From Curvibacter sp. (GTDB lineage Bacteria > Pseudomonadota > Gammaproteobacteria > Burkholderiales > Burkholderiaceae_C), in the NCBI GenBank assembly GCA_020248905.1, contig JADCGR010000006.1, positions 62,001 through 126,000 on the forward strand: a stretch of 64,000 nt of DNA, in the 5' to 3' direction. The notes under the pieces are model-generated. The model did not search any database, was not told the DNA's origin, and worked only from the letters and a program-made list of their open reading frames with translations. Shown one piece after another: positions 1 through 9,990 of the stretch (its first letter is position 1; every line of letters starts with the position of its first letter). The position numbers and the translations under genes were made by a program.

Positions 1-1175
1 GCTGGCTCGATGGCCACGAACAGCGCGGAATTCAGGGCGATGGAAATCAGCGCGCCCGCCAGCACCAGGCTCTGCCCCTCCACCGGCATGAGCTGCAGCG
101 CCACACCCATGCCCGCCAGGATGAAGGAGAACTCCCCGATCTGCGCCAGGCTGGCGCCCACGGTGAGCGCGGTGTTAAGGGGGTAACGCAGCAGCAGCAC
201 CAGGGCAACGGCCGCCAGCGTCTTGCCCACCACGATGATGGCCACCACCGCCAGCAGCTTGACCGGCTGCTGGACGATGACCATGGGGTCAAAGAGCATG
301 CCCACCGACACGAAGAAAAGCACAGCGAACGCGTCGCGTAGCGGCAGCGACTCGTCGGCTGCGCGGTGGCCGAACTCTGATTCGCGCATCATCATGCCGG
401 CGAAGAAGGCCCCCAGCGCAAAAGACACGTCAAACAGCTTGGCCGCGCCAAAGGCCACGCCCACGGCCACGGCCACCACGCTGAGGGTGAAGAGTTCCTG
501 TGAGCCGCTGCGCGCCACCCACCACAGGGCCCTGGGCAGCACACGGCGCCCAACCACGAGCATGAGCACCACGAAGGCCGAGACCTTGGCCAGCGTCAAG
601 CCCACTGTCTCCCAGATATCGCCGGGGCTCGCCACACCACCGGCCGCGCCCAGCACGCCCGCCAGCGCGGGCAGCAACACCAGCACCAGCACCATGACCA
701 GGTCTTCGACCACCAGCCAGCCCACCGCGATCTGCCCGTTGATGGACTTGAGCAGACCCTTGGCTTCCAGCGCCCGCAGCAACACCACCGTGCTGGCCAC
801 CGAAAGGCACAGGCCGAAGACCAGCGCGCCACCCAGGCTCCAGCCCCAGAGCACGGCCACGGCCAGGCCCAGCAACGTGGCCACCGCAATCTGTACCACT
901 GCCCCGGTCACGGCGATGCGGCGTACGGCCATGAGGTCGTTGAGCGAGAAGTGCAGGCCGACACCAAACATCAACAGCATCACGCCGATCTCTGCCAGCT
1001 GGCCGGCCAGCCCCACATCGGCCACGAAGCCGGGTGTGAAGGGGCCGATGAGGATGCCCGCGAAGAGATAGCCCACCAGAGGCGGCATGCGCAACTGGGT
1101 GGCGAGCAGGCCAAAGACCATGGCCAGGCCGAAGGCGGCTGCGATGGTGGCAATAAGGCTGACGTCATGAGGCAT
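1..1175 (-). CDS. Kef/YbaL-type monovalent cation:proton antiporter, C-terminal part off the window
   Basis: CPA2-family inner-membrane antiporter, expected to exchange K+ (or Na+) for H+. The reading frame is open from the ATG at 1175 ([16 protein letters not shown]) to the left edge, about 391 residues. It shows the repeated hydrophobic helices of the family, with the typical stretches [17 protein letters not shown] near residue 30, [20 protein letters not shown] near 120 and [19 protein letters not shown] near 245. Only the membrane domain is inside the window, so I cannot tell whether a C-terminal TrkA-N (RCK) domain follows, as it does in KefB/KefC/YbaL. It is divergent from the sensor kinase gene. 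The family is secure; the ion is inferred. Confidence 0.88.
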   Translation of the reverse strand, partial: MPHDVSLIATIAAAFGLAMVFGLLATQLRMPPLVGYLFAGILIGPFTPGFVADVGLAGQLAEIGVMLLMFGVGLHFSLNDLMAVRRIAVTGAVVQIAVATLLGLAVAVLWGWSLGGALVFGLCLSVASTVVLLRALEAKGLLKSINGQIAVGWLVVEDLVMVLVLVLLPALAGVLGAAGGVASPGDIWETVGLTLAKVSAFVVLMLVVGRRVLPRALWWVARSGSQELFTLSVVAVAVGVAFGAAKLFDVSFALGAFFAGMMMRESEFGHRAADESLPLRDAFAVLFFVSVGMLFDPMVIVQQPVKLLAVVAIIVVGKTLAAVALVLLLRYPLNTALTVGASLAQIGEFSFILAGMGVALQLMPVEGQSLVLAGALISIALNSALFVAIEP

Positions 1176-1312
1176 GGCCCAAGGATATGACGGATCCCAT
1201 GAACCATGGGTCCGTATGGACAAGCGCAAGTCGAGGCCGCTTTGTGCGCGCAGCCTCATCAAGTAAGCTGCGAGGAATGGCGGCCCGAACGCCGCCCTCA
1301 CACCGAGCGCAC

Positions 1313-3772
1313 ATGCCACTGTCTTTGCACCGCCTGCTGCCCAATTCGCTGGTCGCTCGCGTCCTTTTTCTGTACGCTGCCCTGATGCTGGTGCTCTCCA
1401 GCACCAGCCTGTGGCTGTACTTGAACCATCAGCTCCGTCAGGATATCGAGCGCGCGCAGCAGACCATGAACCTGCTGGCCGACACCATGGCCCTGCAGGC
1501 TGTGCCCCCTGCGCTGGACGGCAACATGGTCGCTCTTGAGCGCGCCCTGCAACTGGCCGCCCAGCGCCCGGGCATCGCTGCGGCGGCCTATGTCAATGCC
1601 CAGGGTGTCGTGCTCAACAGTGCGGCCGCAACTGAAGGCGTCGGGCCCTCACCCGAATGGCTGCGCGGCGAGATTTCGGCCGTGCTGCCAGACGTGCGCC
1701 GGCCGCTGGGTGATGCCGGGCAGGCCCTGGGCACGCTGCAGCTCAGCCATGACGTGGCCGCCCTCGCCGCCCGGCTCTGGGCCCAGCTGCTGGTCGCCCT
1801 GTACCTGGCCCTGGCGGCACTCTTCGGCGGCCTGCTGCTGATCTGGCTGGGGCTGCGGCGCTGGCTGGCCTCGCTGCGGCGCCTTGGCGCCGGCACGCCT
1901 GCGGGCGCGGTGCCTTACGAGACCCTGGCCAGCCAGCTGGTGCAGGCCGTGCCCGTGGAGTTCCGCCCTGCGTTCGAGACGCTGCAACGGGTCTCGGGCA
2001 CCATGCGCCAGGAGCTCAAGCAGCGCGAGCAGGCCCTGGCCACGCTGCGGCGCGCGCTGGCCAACCTGATGCCCAACGCGCCAATCTCGGCTGCGACGCA
2101 GGCTGTGGACATCGCGGCGCTCGCGCGCCTGGTGCTCAAGGTGGTCCAGGAGCGCGAGGCCGACCGCCTGGCCCTGCAACAGGCCAAGCAGGACGCCGAA
2201 GCAGCCAGCCGCGCCAAGAGCGAGTTTCTTGCGGTGATGAGCCACGAGATCCGCACGCCCATGAATGGCATCATCGGCATGACGGGGCTGGCGCTGGACA
2301 CGCCGCTCAACCCCGAACAGCGCGAGTACCTGAACACGGTGCGCAAGTCGGCCGACGCACTGATGGCCATCATCAACGACATCCTGGACTTTTCGAAGAT
2401 CGAGGCCGGCCAGCTTACGCTGGACCCACGGCCCTTCCGCATCCACTCGCTGGTGCGCGGAACGTTCAGCCTGCTGGATAGCCAGGCTCGGCAAAAAGGC
2501 CTGCGGCTGGTCTACGAGCCCGGCGAGGACGTGCCCGCGCACCTGATCGGCGACCCTGGCCGGCTGCGGCAGGTGCTAGTGAACCTGCTGGGCAATGCCA
2601 TCAAGTTCAGCCAGAACGGGGCCGTCAACGTGCGCGTGCTGCGACATCGCTTTCTGGCGGGTGGCCAGGTGACCCTGCGCTTTGAGGTACAGGACCCGGG
2701 CATCGGCATCGAGGCGTCCAAGCTGCAGACCATCTTTGAGCCTTTCACCCAGGCCGATGCATCCATCACGCGGCATTTCGGCGGTACGGGACTGGGCCTA
2801 GCCATCTGTCGGCAGATCGTACAGGCCATGGGCGGCCAGATTGACGTACGCAGTGCGCCGGGGCAGGGCAGCACCTTCCAATTCACGGCGGTGTTCGGCA
2901 TCGACGCGGAGGAAAAGAACAGCGACCTGGCGCCGCTCACGATTCCGGCCGGCATGCCAGGCGGCGAGCCGGCAGGGCTCAACGTGCTGCTGGCCGAGGA
3001 CAACGAGGTCAGCCAGCAACTCGCGCTCAAGCTCCTGGAGCGTGAGGGTCACCATGTGGATCTGGCGCACACCGGCGAGCAGGCCGTCTTCATGGCCACC
3101 CACGCCGATCCGCCCTACGACCTGATCCTCATGGACATGCAGATGCCCGTTCTCAACGGCTTGCAGGCCACACGCCGCATCCGGGAGATAGAGCGGCGCA
3201 GCGGCTACCACGCCCGCATCGTCGCGCTGACGGCCAATGTCATGCCTGAGGACCGGGAGCGCTGCCTGGCCAGCGGCATGGACGGCTACCTGGCCAAGCC
3301 CATCGACCCGCGCGCTCTGCGTGCCGTGCTTCAGTACGCGCCCGCCGCGCTACCGGACACCGTGCCCGCCACACTAAAGGACACCGTGCCCGCCACACTC
3401 GACACCCGGCAAGCCCTGGACGCGGCGCCCCAGGCGGCTTCCTTCGATTACCGGCAGGCTCTGGCCCAGGCCGATATCGTGATCGTGCGCATCATCGCGG
3501 ACTCCTACCGGCAGAACTGGCCGCTGCAGTTGCGCAACCTTCAGCGGGCACTTGCAGGGGGCGATGCACAGCAACTGCAGATGGCGGCGCATACGCTGCG
3601 TGGCATGCTGGGCAACTTTGGTGCCGCGCCGGCCGAGGCCCTCGCCCGGCGGATGGAACTGCTGGGCGCCAGGGGCAGCCCCGGCGAGGCCGCGCCCCTG
3701 CTGGCCGAGCTTGAAGGCCAGCTACGCCAGCTCGACGAGGCGCTTGCCGAGCTCATGGCCCGCCCGGCCTGA
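1313..3772 (+). CDS. Hybrid sensor histidine kinase with receiver and HPt domains (BarA/ArcB-like architecture)
   Basis: Inner-membrane phosphorelay kinase of 819 aa from the chosen start. Order: transmembrane helix (residues about 15-38), short periplasmic sensor region, second transmembrane helix (about 160-180), coiled linker, HisKA with phospho-acceptor His311 in [11 protein letters not shown], HATPase with N-box [16 protein letters not shown] and GGTGLGLAI, a receiver domain with Asp608 in [13 protein letters not shown], and a C-terminal HPt with His760 in [14 protein letters not shown]. The frame is open from ATG 1187; ATG 1277 (after GCGAGG) and ATG 1313 are alternatives, and 1313 best fits a short N-terminus before the first helix. 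It ends 18 bp from the convergent REC/HD-GYP gene, a plausible partner output. The signal is unknown. Confidence 0.88.
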   Translation: MPLSLHRLLPNSLVARVLFLYAALMLVLSSTSLWLYLNHQLRQDIERAQQTMNLLADTMALQAVPPALDGNMVALERALQLAAQRPGIAAAAYVNAQGVVLNSAAATEGVGPSPEWLRGEISAVLPDVRRPLGDAGQALGTLQLSHDVAALAARLWAQLLVALYLALAALFGGLLLIWLGLRRWLASLRRLGAGTPAGAVPYETLASQLVQAVPVEFRPAFETLQRVSGTMRQELKQREQALATLRRALANLMPNAPISAATQAVDIAALARLVLKVVQEREADRLALQQAKQDAEAASRAKSEFLAVMSHEIRTPMNGIIGMTGLALDTPLNPEQREYLNTVRKSADALMAIINDILDFSKIEAGQLTLDPRPFRIHSLVRGTFSLLDSQARQKGLRLVYEPGEDVPAHLIGDPGRLRQVLVNLLGNAIKFSQNGAVNVRVLRHRFLAGGQVTLRFEVQDPGIGIEASKLQTIFEPFTQADASITRHFGGTGLGLAICRQIVQAMGGQIDVRSAPGQGSTFQFTAVFGIDAEEKNSDLAPLTIPAGMPGGEPAGLNVLLAEDNEVSQQLALKLLEREGHHVDLAHTGEQAVFMATHADPPYDLILMDMQMPVLNGLQATRRIREIERRSGYHARIVALTANVMPEDRERCLASGMDGYLAKPIDPRALRAVLQYAPAALPDTVPATLKDTVPATLDTRQALDAAPQAASFDYRQALAQADIVIVRIIADSYRQNWPLQLRNLQRALAGGDAQQLQMAAHTLRGMLGNFGAAPAEALARRMELLGARGSPGEAAPLLAELEGQLRQLDEALAELMARPA
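3355..3402 (+). repeat. Two-copy 24-bp in-frame tandem repeat in the kinase REC-HPt linker
   Basis: The unit GGACACCGTGCCCGCCACAC recurs with a 24-bp period (3355 and 3379), encoding DTVPATLK then DTVPATLD in the Ala/Pro-rich linker between the receiver and HPt domains. A multiple of three keeps the frame, so copy number could vary without breaking the kinase. Confidence 0.75.
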
Positions 3773-3790
3773 ATGTGGCCGCGAAGGCCT

Positions 3791-4831
3791 TCAGTAGTCG
3801 GCCGCGAAACGCGCGCGCACTGAGTTCACCTCGTCAAGCTGGCCCAGGAAAATGTCCACGCAGTCCGGGTCAAAGTGGCGGCCGCGCTGCTCGCGCATGA
3901 AGTTCAGCGCGCGCTCCATCTCCCACGCCGGCTTGTAGGGGCGCGCCGAGGTCAGCGCGTCAAACACGTCAGCCACGGCGACGATGCGACCCACGATGGG
4001 AATGTCCTCGCCCTTCTTGCCCAGCGGGTAACCGCTGCCGTCGAACTTCTCGTGGTGGCTCAGCGCAATATCGGCGGCCATCTGCAGCAGCGGCGAACTG
4101 CTGCCAGCGAGGATGCTGTGGCCGATCACAGGATGCTGCTTCATCACGGTTAACTCCTCGTCGGTCAGCTCCCCCGGCTTGAGCAGGATGTGGTCCGGTA
4201 TGCCCACCTTGCCCACGTCGTGCATGGGCGCGGCGTCCAGAATGAGCTGCTGCTTATCCAGCGGCAGGCCCATGCGTACGGCAATCATCCAGGAGTAGTG
4301 CGCCATGCGCTGGATGTGGTCGCCGGTTTCCGGGTCGCGGAACTCGGCGGCACGTGACAGGCGCACGATGGTTTCGTGCTCGCGCCGGGCGATTTCCTCC
4401 GTGGCCTTGAGCACCTCCTCGGCCAGCCAGCTCGCCCGGTCCTCCAGTCGCTTCTGGCTCGCACGCAGCGCCAGCGTGTTGCGCATGCGCGCGCGAAACT
4501 CCACCTTGTCCAGCGGTTTGGTCAGAAAGTCGTTCGCCCCGGCTTCCAGGGCATTACGTCGCACCTCAGTCTCGTCGTTGGCCGTCACCATCAGCACCGG
4601 TACGTCGGCCCGCCCGGGGGTGGAGCGCAGCTGCCGGATCAGGTCTATGCCATTGAGCCCGGGCATCATGTAGTCGACGATCAGCAAGTCGGGCATCTTC
4701 TGCCTACATGCCGTCAGTGCCAGCGCAGGATCGGTGAAGGACAGCACCTCATACGGCTCACCTAGCTGCGCGATGAAGTGCCGCAACAGCACGAGGTTGG
4801 TTTCCACATCGTCGACGATCACAATCCGCAT
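3791..4831 (-). CDS. Two-component response regulator with HD-GYP cyclic-di-GMP phosphodiesterase domain
   Basis: RpfG-like cytoplasmic regulator of 346 aa. The N-terminal receiver domain starts MRIVIVDDVETN and has the phospho-acceptor Asp53 in LLIVDYMMPGLNG and Lys106 in FLTKPLD. A helical linker leads to an HD-GYP domain with MHDVGKVGIPD (His204-Asp205) and HHEKFDGSGYP (259-269), the signature of c-di-GMP hydrolysis to GMP. ATG 4831 is preferred over an in-frame ATG 30 bp upstream because it begins exactly at the receiver fold. It is convergent with the hybrid kinase, whose HPt domain could phosphorylate it; that pairing is inference from position only. Confidence 0.9.
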   Translation of the reverse strand: MRIVIVDDVETNLVLLRHFIAQLGEPYEVLSFTDPALALTACRQKMPDLLIVDYMMPGLNGIDLIRQLRSTPGRADVPVLMVTANDETEVRRNALEAGANDFLTKPLDKVEFRARMRNTLALRASQKRLEDRASWLAEEVLKATEEIARREHETIVRLSRAAEFRDPETGDHIQRMAHYSWMIAVRMGLPLDKQQLILDAAPMHDVGKVGIPDHILLKPGELTDEELTVMKQHPVIGHSILAGSSSPLLQMAADIALSHHEKFDGSGYPLGKKGEDIPIVGRIVAVADVFDALTSARPYKPAWEMERALNFMREQRGRHFDPDCVDIFLGQLDEVNSVRARFAADY

Positions 4832-4911
4832 GACACACCTGTCGTCTACCTCTACATGCACCTATCTTAGACCCCCGGGCGGCATGCGCTCCCACGACGG
4901 CCCCCCGGCCC

Positions 4912-6681
4912 TCAGGGCAGCACCTGTACGCGCAGGCGGTTTCCCTGCACCTCCAGGTCCTGCCACTGCGGGGGCAGCACCCGCGCGCGGTCCAGTTCGG
5001 CGGCTTCGAAACGGCCCTTGGCGCCCGGCATGCTGAAGCTGCCGGCCCGGCGCCAGCCCTCGCTGGTCCGTCCGGTCTGGACAAATATCGCGCCGTTCCA
5101 GCCGTTGGAAAAAACCAGCAGCTCGTCCTGCGCATCGCCGTTCAGGTCACCCAGCCAAACTGGGCAGGCCGCCGCGTTCTGCAGGCAGTGGCGCAGGTCC
5201 CCGCTGCTGTCACCGCGCAGGTACTGCACAAAACTCTCGGGTAGGCTGCGACCCTGCGGGTGCACCCGAAACCTCTGCTCCAGCTCCGTGGCGTTCATCT
5301 GCTTGTGGGGTTGGGGGTTGTAGCGGTTGGTCTCGGCCAGCATCTGCCCGGCCTTGCGCTCCCAGCCCTGGCCCGCCGGCACACCCTGCCCTGCGGCCAG
5401 CGCCTGCAGAGCCTCGCGGCCGTAACGGCCGGACTCCCAGCGCAGGTAATGCCAGTCGGGTTCCATAGTCTTGCCATCCGCGCCCACCTTCTGCTGCTGA
5501 ACGTGCGCCAGATGCGCGGCCACGGCCAGTTTACGCACATGCGTGGGCGGCGCCACATAGACCAGCAGACCCATGCAGAGCAGCAACGCCGCGACGATAT
5601 TGGTCACGCCCATGGTTGCCATCCAGCGCTCACGCCGCAGCCACGACAGCGCATACCCCAGCGCATACACCGCAGCCAGCGTGGCCACCAGTGCGGCCCA
5701 GAGCCGGTCTTCGGACCAGCCGTGCTGCGCCACTCGCAGGACGAGCGCCCACCAGGCCACACCCACCACCACCAGCAGGGCCAGCCAGGCGCCCTGCAGG
5801 GAGCGCGCCAGCCCCTGCGGGTAGGCCTCGTGCTCGCCGTCCTGGTAGGCGCAATTGGCAAACAGCACGGCCAAGGCCATGAAACCCAGCATGAGCGTGG
5901 CCGCATAACGCGTCTTGAACAACGGCTCCAGCCCCGTGAAAGGCAGGGCCACAGCCCAAAGCACGGCAAAGAAGAGCACCAGGGGCAACAACCAGGCCGC
6001 GATGGACAACGCGTAGCGACGAATGGTCGCGGTCATGTCCGCGCGCACCAGGCCCAGTCCCGCTGAAGCCGCGACCACCAGGCTTGTGACAGTGAAGGCA
6101 AACAGCGACTGGCGGATCAGCCCGGTCACGAACTTCACACCGATGAGCGACATCAGCGCCGCCCCGGCCCAGAGCACGACCCAGAAGATTGCCGTCATGA
6201 ACGCCGCCGTCACCAGCAGGATGCCGTTGCGCCAGGCGTATTCAAACAGCCGCTCGTAACGCCAGCGCCGCGCCTTGATATCGAAGCCGCACAACAGGCC
6301 CAGCAGCACGAAGCCCAGCACCACAGTCACCAAGGTGTCGTGAAATCGCACGCCCATTTCGCGCGCGTCCTCGCTGGCCGACCACGCTGTGGCCGCTCCA
6401 AGAGCCGCAAACAGGACGCCGAAACATAGCAGCGCCAGCCGCCGCAGGCGGGGTGACAGGTCCTCCACATCCTGCGTGGAATAAACCAGTGGCGGCAGAG
6501 CCAGGGCCACGTACAGCAGGCCAGTGGAGAGCACGGGATCGGTGGCGGGCCAGGCCTTGGCCAGATGGAGCTTCCACAAACCCCAAAGCGCCCAGCCCTG
6601 CAGGGCGCCCGTGAGGGCAAACATCCAGGTGAACGGCATCATCTTCCCCCCCGAGTGATTCAAGTGCTGCGCATTCTGCAT
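4912..6681 (-). CDS. DUF4153 domain-containing multispanning membrane protein
   Basis: About 589 aa. The first 390 or so residues are a run of about ten hydrophobic helices typical of DUF4153 proteins. The C-terminal 190 residues are soluble and end in a segment with DLNGDAQDELLVFSNGWNG, which resembles an FG-GAP-like calcium-binding repeat. ATG 6681 is preceded at a good distance by GGGGAGG; a second ATG pair at the MMPFTW position also follows a purine-rich stretch, so the N-terminus could be about 13 residues shorter. Function is unknown; DUF4153 proteins are often linked to envelope functions. It stands alone, downstream of a 438-bp gene-free stretch. Confidence 0.8.
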   Translation of the reverse strand: MQNAQHLNHSGGKMMPFTWMFALTGALQGWALWGLWKLHLAKAWPATDPVLSTGLLYVALALPPLVYSTQDVEDLSPRLRRLALLCFGVLFAALGAATAWSASEDAREMGVRFHDTLVTVVLGFVLLGLLCGFDIKARRWRYERLFEYAWRNGILLVTAAFMTAIFWVVLWAGAALMSLIGVKFVTGLIRQSLFAFTVTSLVVAASAGLGLVRADMTATIRRYALSIAAWLLPLVLFFAVLWAVALPFTGLEPLFKTRYAATLMLGFMALAVLFANCAYQDGEHEAYPQGLARSLQGAWLALLVVVGVAWWALVLRVAQHGWSEDRLWAALVATLAAVYALGYALSWLRRERWMATMGVTNIVAALLLCMGLLVYVAPPTHVRKLAVAAHLAHVQQQKVGADGKTMEPDWHYLRWESGRYGREALQALAAGQGVPAGQGWERKAGQMLAETNRYNPQPHKQMNATELEQRFRVHPQGRSLPESFVQYLRGDSSGDLRHCLQNAAACPVWLGDLNGDAQDELLVFSNGWNGAIFVQTGRTSEGWRRAGSFSMPGAKGRFEAAELDRARVLPPQWQDLEVQGNRLRVQVLP

Positions 6682-7119
6682 CAGCCTCCCCTGCACATCA
6701 GTAACGCAAGGTGACAGGCGCGCCCGCCAACGCAACGCGCGGCAGCGAGGCTATGGGACCATGGTGGATGAGCACTTGCATATCCGACCGCTTGGGGTGG
6801 TTGGACCTGCGGCGGAGTGTGCGGGCGGCGGCGCGAAACGGGGGTTGATTTCGATACAGGTGGCTGTTGGCAGGCCAATCCGTAACAAACAACGATACCT
6901 TTGGCCAGGTCAGACGCCGGTTGGCAGCTTGGAGCGCATGGCCTGACGGCGGTCGAGCTTACGGCCATGAGGTGTGCGACTCAATCGGCGTCCCAAACGA
7001 ACCCGCGCTGAAAACTTGGAATGCGGATTTGTCCAGCATGGACTTTCTGAATCAGCTCATTCATTAAGAGTGGTTCTGCCATCGGTTCCCCCTGCCATAA
7101 GAGTCGCGGGCGGTCGATA
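6682..7119. other. 438-bp gap without a supported gene
   Basis: Short open frames here on both strands lack ribosome binding sites, codon bias and recognisable motifs. The right part lies beyond the 3' end of the LplT-PlsC-like gene and the left part must hold the promoter of the DUF4153 gene. I see no tRNA, clear terminator or repeat. Confidence 0.5.
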
Positions 7120-9066
7120 TTACGAGGTTCCAAGTAGGGCCGCCACCCTCTCCCGCAGCGCGCCTAACTGGACATCCTCAGGTTTTATCGCCGCCCCCAC
7201 ATTCAACCCCACCCGGTTGAACAGCCCCCGACGCAAGGGCTTGCTCATCGCCGTGGGCTTGCCTTGCACCTGCTCGATACGACTGAAATAGGAGCCCCAG
7301 AGGTTGGTCAGCGCCATGGGAATCACGGGTACGGGCTGCTGCTCCAGGATTTTCATGAGACCGCCCTTGAACTCCTGCAAGGTACCGTCTTTGGTGATGC
7401 CGCCTTCGGGGAAGATGGCGAGCAGGTCGCCCTCTTTCAGCACCTGGGCCGCTGCCTTGAAGGCGGCCTCGTAGGCCTCGGGATCTTCGGCGCGCGGGGC
7501 GATGGGAATGGCCTTGGCGAGTTTGAAGAGCCAGCCCAGCACCGGGATCTTGAAGATGCGGTGGTCCATGATGAAGCGGATGGGGCGCGGGCTGGCGGCC
7601 ATGAGCAGCACGGCGTCCACAAAGCTCACGTGGTTGCAAGCCAGGATGGCGGGGCCGGTGGTGGGGATGTTCTCCTCGCCGCGCACCTTGAAGCGGTAGA
7701 CAAAGTGGGTCATGACCCAGGCCACGAAGCGCAGCAGGTACTCGGGCACGAGCAGGAAGATATAGGCCCCCACCACGGCGTTGGCCAGACCCACGGCCAG
7801 GAAGATCTGCGGGATGGTGGCGCCCAGGGCCAGCAGCAGGCCGGCCAGCACGGAGCTGACCACCATGAAAATGGCATTGAGGATGTTGTTGGCTGCGATG
7901 ATGCGCGCGCGGTGGGTTGCCGGGCTGCGCAGCTGAATCAGCGCGTACATGGGCACGCTGTAGAGGCCGGCGAACAGGCTCAAGAGCAGCAGGTCGGCCA
8001 TGATGCGCCAGTGCGCGGGCTGCGCGAGGAAAGCCGAGAGGCCCATGAGCTCGGCCTCAGGCAGGCCACGCGAGGCGAAGTAGAGGTCGATGGCAAACAC
8101 GCTCATGCCGATGGCGCCCAGCGGCACCAGGCCGATCTCCACATGGCGGCGGCTCAGCAGTTCGCACAGCAGCGAGCCCGTGCCGATGCCGATGGAAAAC
8201 ACCACCAGCAGGAAGGACGCCACCTGCTCGTTGCCGTGCAGCACCTCCTTGGCAAAGCTGGGGAACTGGCTCAGGAAGACGGCGCCGAAGAACCACATCC
8301 AGCTGATCCCCAGCAGGGAGCGGTAGACCACGATATTGCCGTGCGCCAGCTGGAGGTTGCGCCAGGTCTCGGTGAAGGGGTTCCAGTTGATCCTGAGCGT
8401 GGGATCGGCCGCGGGCACCATCGGGATGCGCGCTGCGGTGAGGCGGCCCACGATGGCCACGGCCACGCAGGCGATGGCCACGTTCTGATGGCCCACCTCG
8501 GGCATGGCCACCACCAGGCCGCCCACCACATTGCCCAGCAGGATGGCCACGAAGGTGCCCATCTCGATCATGCCGTTGCCACCCGTGAGCTCACGCTCTT
8601 TCAGAACCTCGGGCAGGTAAGCGTATTTCACGGGGCCGAAGATGGTGGACTGCAAGCCCATGAGGAAGATGCAGCCCAAGAGTACGGCCACCTGGCCCAT
8701 GATGAAGCCCCAGGCCGCAATCAGCATGATGGCGATCTCCAGGTCCTTGGTGAAGCGCATCAGCCGCGTCTTGTTGTACTTGTCGCTTAGCTGCCCGCTG
8801 GTGGCACTGAAGAGCACGAAGGGCAGGATGAAAAGCGCACCGATCACCAGGCCCGCCAGCGCCGGCGGCAGCCAGCCCACGCTGAGCTGGTAGGTGACCA
8901 TCACTGTGAAGGCAAACTTGAAGAGGTTGTCGTTGGCCGCACCGGCAAACTGCGTCCAGAAAAAGGGCGCAAAGCGGCGTTGCTTGAGCAGGGCGAACTG
9001 GTTGGGATGGGCGTCGGCCGCCGGGGCAGGCTGACCTTCGGGCCAAGCTTGGTCAAAGTCGCGCAA
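7120..9066 (-). CDS. Fusion of LplT-like MFS transporter and PlsC-type acyltransferase
   Basis: 648 aa. Residues about 25-430 form a 12-helix MFS domain like the lysophospholipid flippase LplT. Residues about 450-648 are a 1-acyl-glycerol-phosphate acyltransferase domain with the catalytic HX4D motif NHVSFVD (near 476) and the FPEGGITKDG substrate motif. The likely job is inward transfer of lysophospholipid and re-acylation at the inner membrane. Full Aas-type fusions carry a C-terminal acyl-ACP synthetase, which is absent here. The start is TTG at 9066: it follows AGGAGGAG by 5 nt and no in-frame ATG lies nearby. It lies 14 bp downstream of the ceramidase-like gene, suggesting co-transcription of two lipid-related membrane proteins. 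Confidence 0.87.
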   Translation of the reverse strand: MRDFDQAWPEGQPAPAADAHPNQFALLKQRRFAPFFWTQFAGAANDNLFKFAFTVMVTYQLSVGWLPPALAGLVIGALFILPFVLFSATSGQLSDKYNKTRLMRFTKDLEIAIMLIAAWGFIMGQVAVLLGCIFLMGLQSTIFGPVKYAYLPEVLKERELTGGNGMIEMGTFVAILLGNVVGGLVVAMPEVGHQNVAIACVAVAIVGRLTAARIPMVPAADPTLRINWNPFTETWRNLQLAHGNIVVYRSLLGISWMWFFGAVFLSQFPSFAKEVLHGNEQVASFLLVVFSIGIGTGSLLCELLSRRHVEIGLVPLGAIGMSVFAIDLYFASRGLPEAELMGLSAFLAQPAHWRIMADLLLLSLFAGLYSVPMYALIQLRSPATHRARIIAANNILNAIFMVVSSVLAGLLLALGATIPQIFLAVGLANAVVGAYIFLLVPEYLLRFVAWVMTHFVYRFKVRGEENIPTTGPAILACNHVSFVDAVLLMAASPRPIRFIMDHRIFKIPVLGWLFKLAKAIPIAPRAEDPEAYEAAFKAAAQVLKEGDLLAIFPEGGITKDGTLQEFKGGLMKILEQQPVPVIPMALTNLWGSYFSRIEQVQGKPTAMSKPLRRGLFNRVGLNVGAAIKPEDVQLGALRERVAALLGTS

Positions 9067-9080
9067 GATGTCTCCTCCTC

Positions 9081-9848
9081 TTATTTGCGGGCATTCTGCC
9101 CGACTTGCTGCAGCGCCCAGATGACAGGCCAGGCGGCAAGTGCCGCCACGAGATGCTTGAGGCTGTGGCCCGAGATGAGCTGGCCCGTGGCTTCAAAGAT
9201 CACGTGATCGGCCAGCTCGCAGAGCTTGGCTGCGGCGTAGATGACGATGATGAGCCACCAGCGCACGGGCAGCCCGCGCACCGGCAGGACGGAGAGCGCC
9301 AGTAGCAGCGCCAGCCCCGCGCCCTGCAGCAGAGCCCAGTGAAGCAGGTTGCCGCTGCGCCAGCAAACCCAGGCGCCCAGCACGCCCCAGAGCAGCACCA
9401 CGGGGGCCGACCATTGGCCAACGCGCGCGGTGATGCGGCTGGCCACGGCCAGACCCAGCAGGCCGGCAAAGGCAAAGCTCATGCCGAGGCGGTCAATGAA
9501 CAGACCCGCGTCGTCGGCTCGCCAGTGGTACCAGCCGGAAGCGAAGGCGGTGAGGATGAGGCCCACGAAGAAAAGCGCGGCCAACGCGCGCTGCGTGCCC
9601 TCCAGCGCTGCAGCAGGCACCCGGGCCAGCACACGCAGCCCCCAGAGGCCGAAGAGCGCGAAAGGTAGATTGCTCAGCACGTCGAGCGCGCAGGGCAGGC
9701 CCAGCCAGGCGCGCTGGTCGGCGTAGTCGTGGATGTGCGGGGCCTGGTCCATATGCAGCCCGAAAAGCGGGCCGAGGCCTGCGAACAGGGCCAGCAGGAG
9801 GATGGCGCCAAGCAGCAGGGCTTCGGCGCGGGACAGGGTGTAGGGCAT
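9081..9848 (-). CDS. CREST/alkaline ceramidase-like multispanning membrane hydrolase
   Basis: 255 aa with about seven transmembrane helices. The conserved polar residues of the CREST superfamily (alkaline ceramidases, PAQR, Per1) are in place: Asn-Leu-Pro-Phe early, SGWYHWRADD with the metal-type His, FIDRLGMSFAF with Asp, and the C-terminal HSLKH (HxxxH) motif. This predicts a zinc-dependent amidase or hydrolase in the membrane; the substrate is unknown and bacterial members need not use ceramide. It sits directly upstream of the LplT-PlsC fusion and divergent from an HTH regulator, with a 19-bp palindrome between them. Confidence 0.78.
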   Translation of the reverse strand: MPYTLSRAEALLLGAILLLALFAGLGPLFGLHMDQAPHIHDYADQRAWLGLPCALDVLSNLPFALFGLWGLRVLARVPAAALEGTQRALAALFFVGLILTAFASGWYHWRADDAGLFIDRLGMSFAFAGLLGLAVASRITARVGQWSAPVVLLWGVLGAWVCWRSGNLLHWALLQGAGLALLLALSVLPVRGLPVRWWLIIVIYAAAKLCELADHVIFEATGQLISGHSLKHLVAALAAWPVIWALQQVGQNARK

Positions 9849-9941
9849 GAGGACTCCATGGGTGGGAATGCGGCGCAGTGTGGGGCGCGCGCATCGCCCA
9901 TCAGCTCATTTCATGCGACTTCTATGCTCTTGTCTACCAGA

Positions 9942-9960
9942 GGTATCGATAATCGATACC
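9942..9960. promoter_or_regulatory. 19-bp perfect palindrome, candidate operator
   Basis: GGTATCGAT-A-ATCGATACC: nine-base arms repeat perfectly around one central base. It lies 30 bp upstream of the HTH regulator ATG and 93 bp upstream of the divergent ceramidase-like gene, where an autoregulatory operator would sit. AT-rich for this genome. Confidence 0.6.
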
Positions 9961-9990
9961 CAAGTCACCCTGGCGCTTCGTGAGCACGAC

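Noticed and set aside
7264..8790. 508-aa plus-strand open frame rich in His, Gln and Asp
   Set aside because: It is the mirror of the LplT-PlsC gene; low-complexity composition and no motif.
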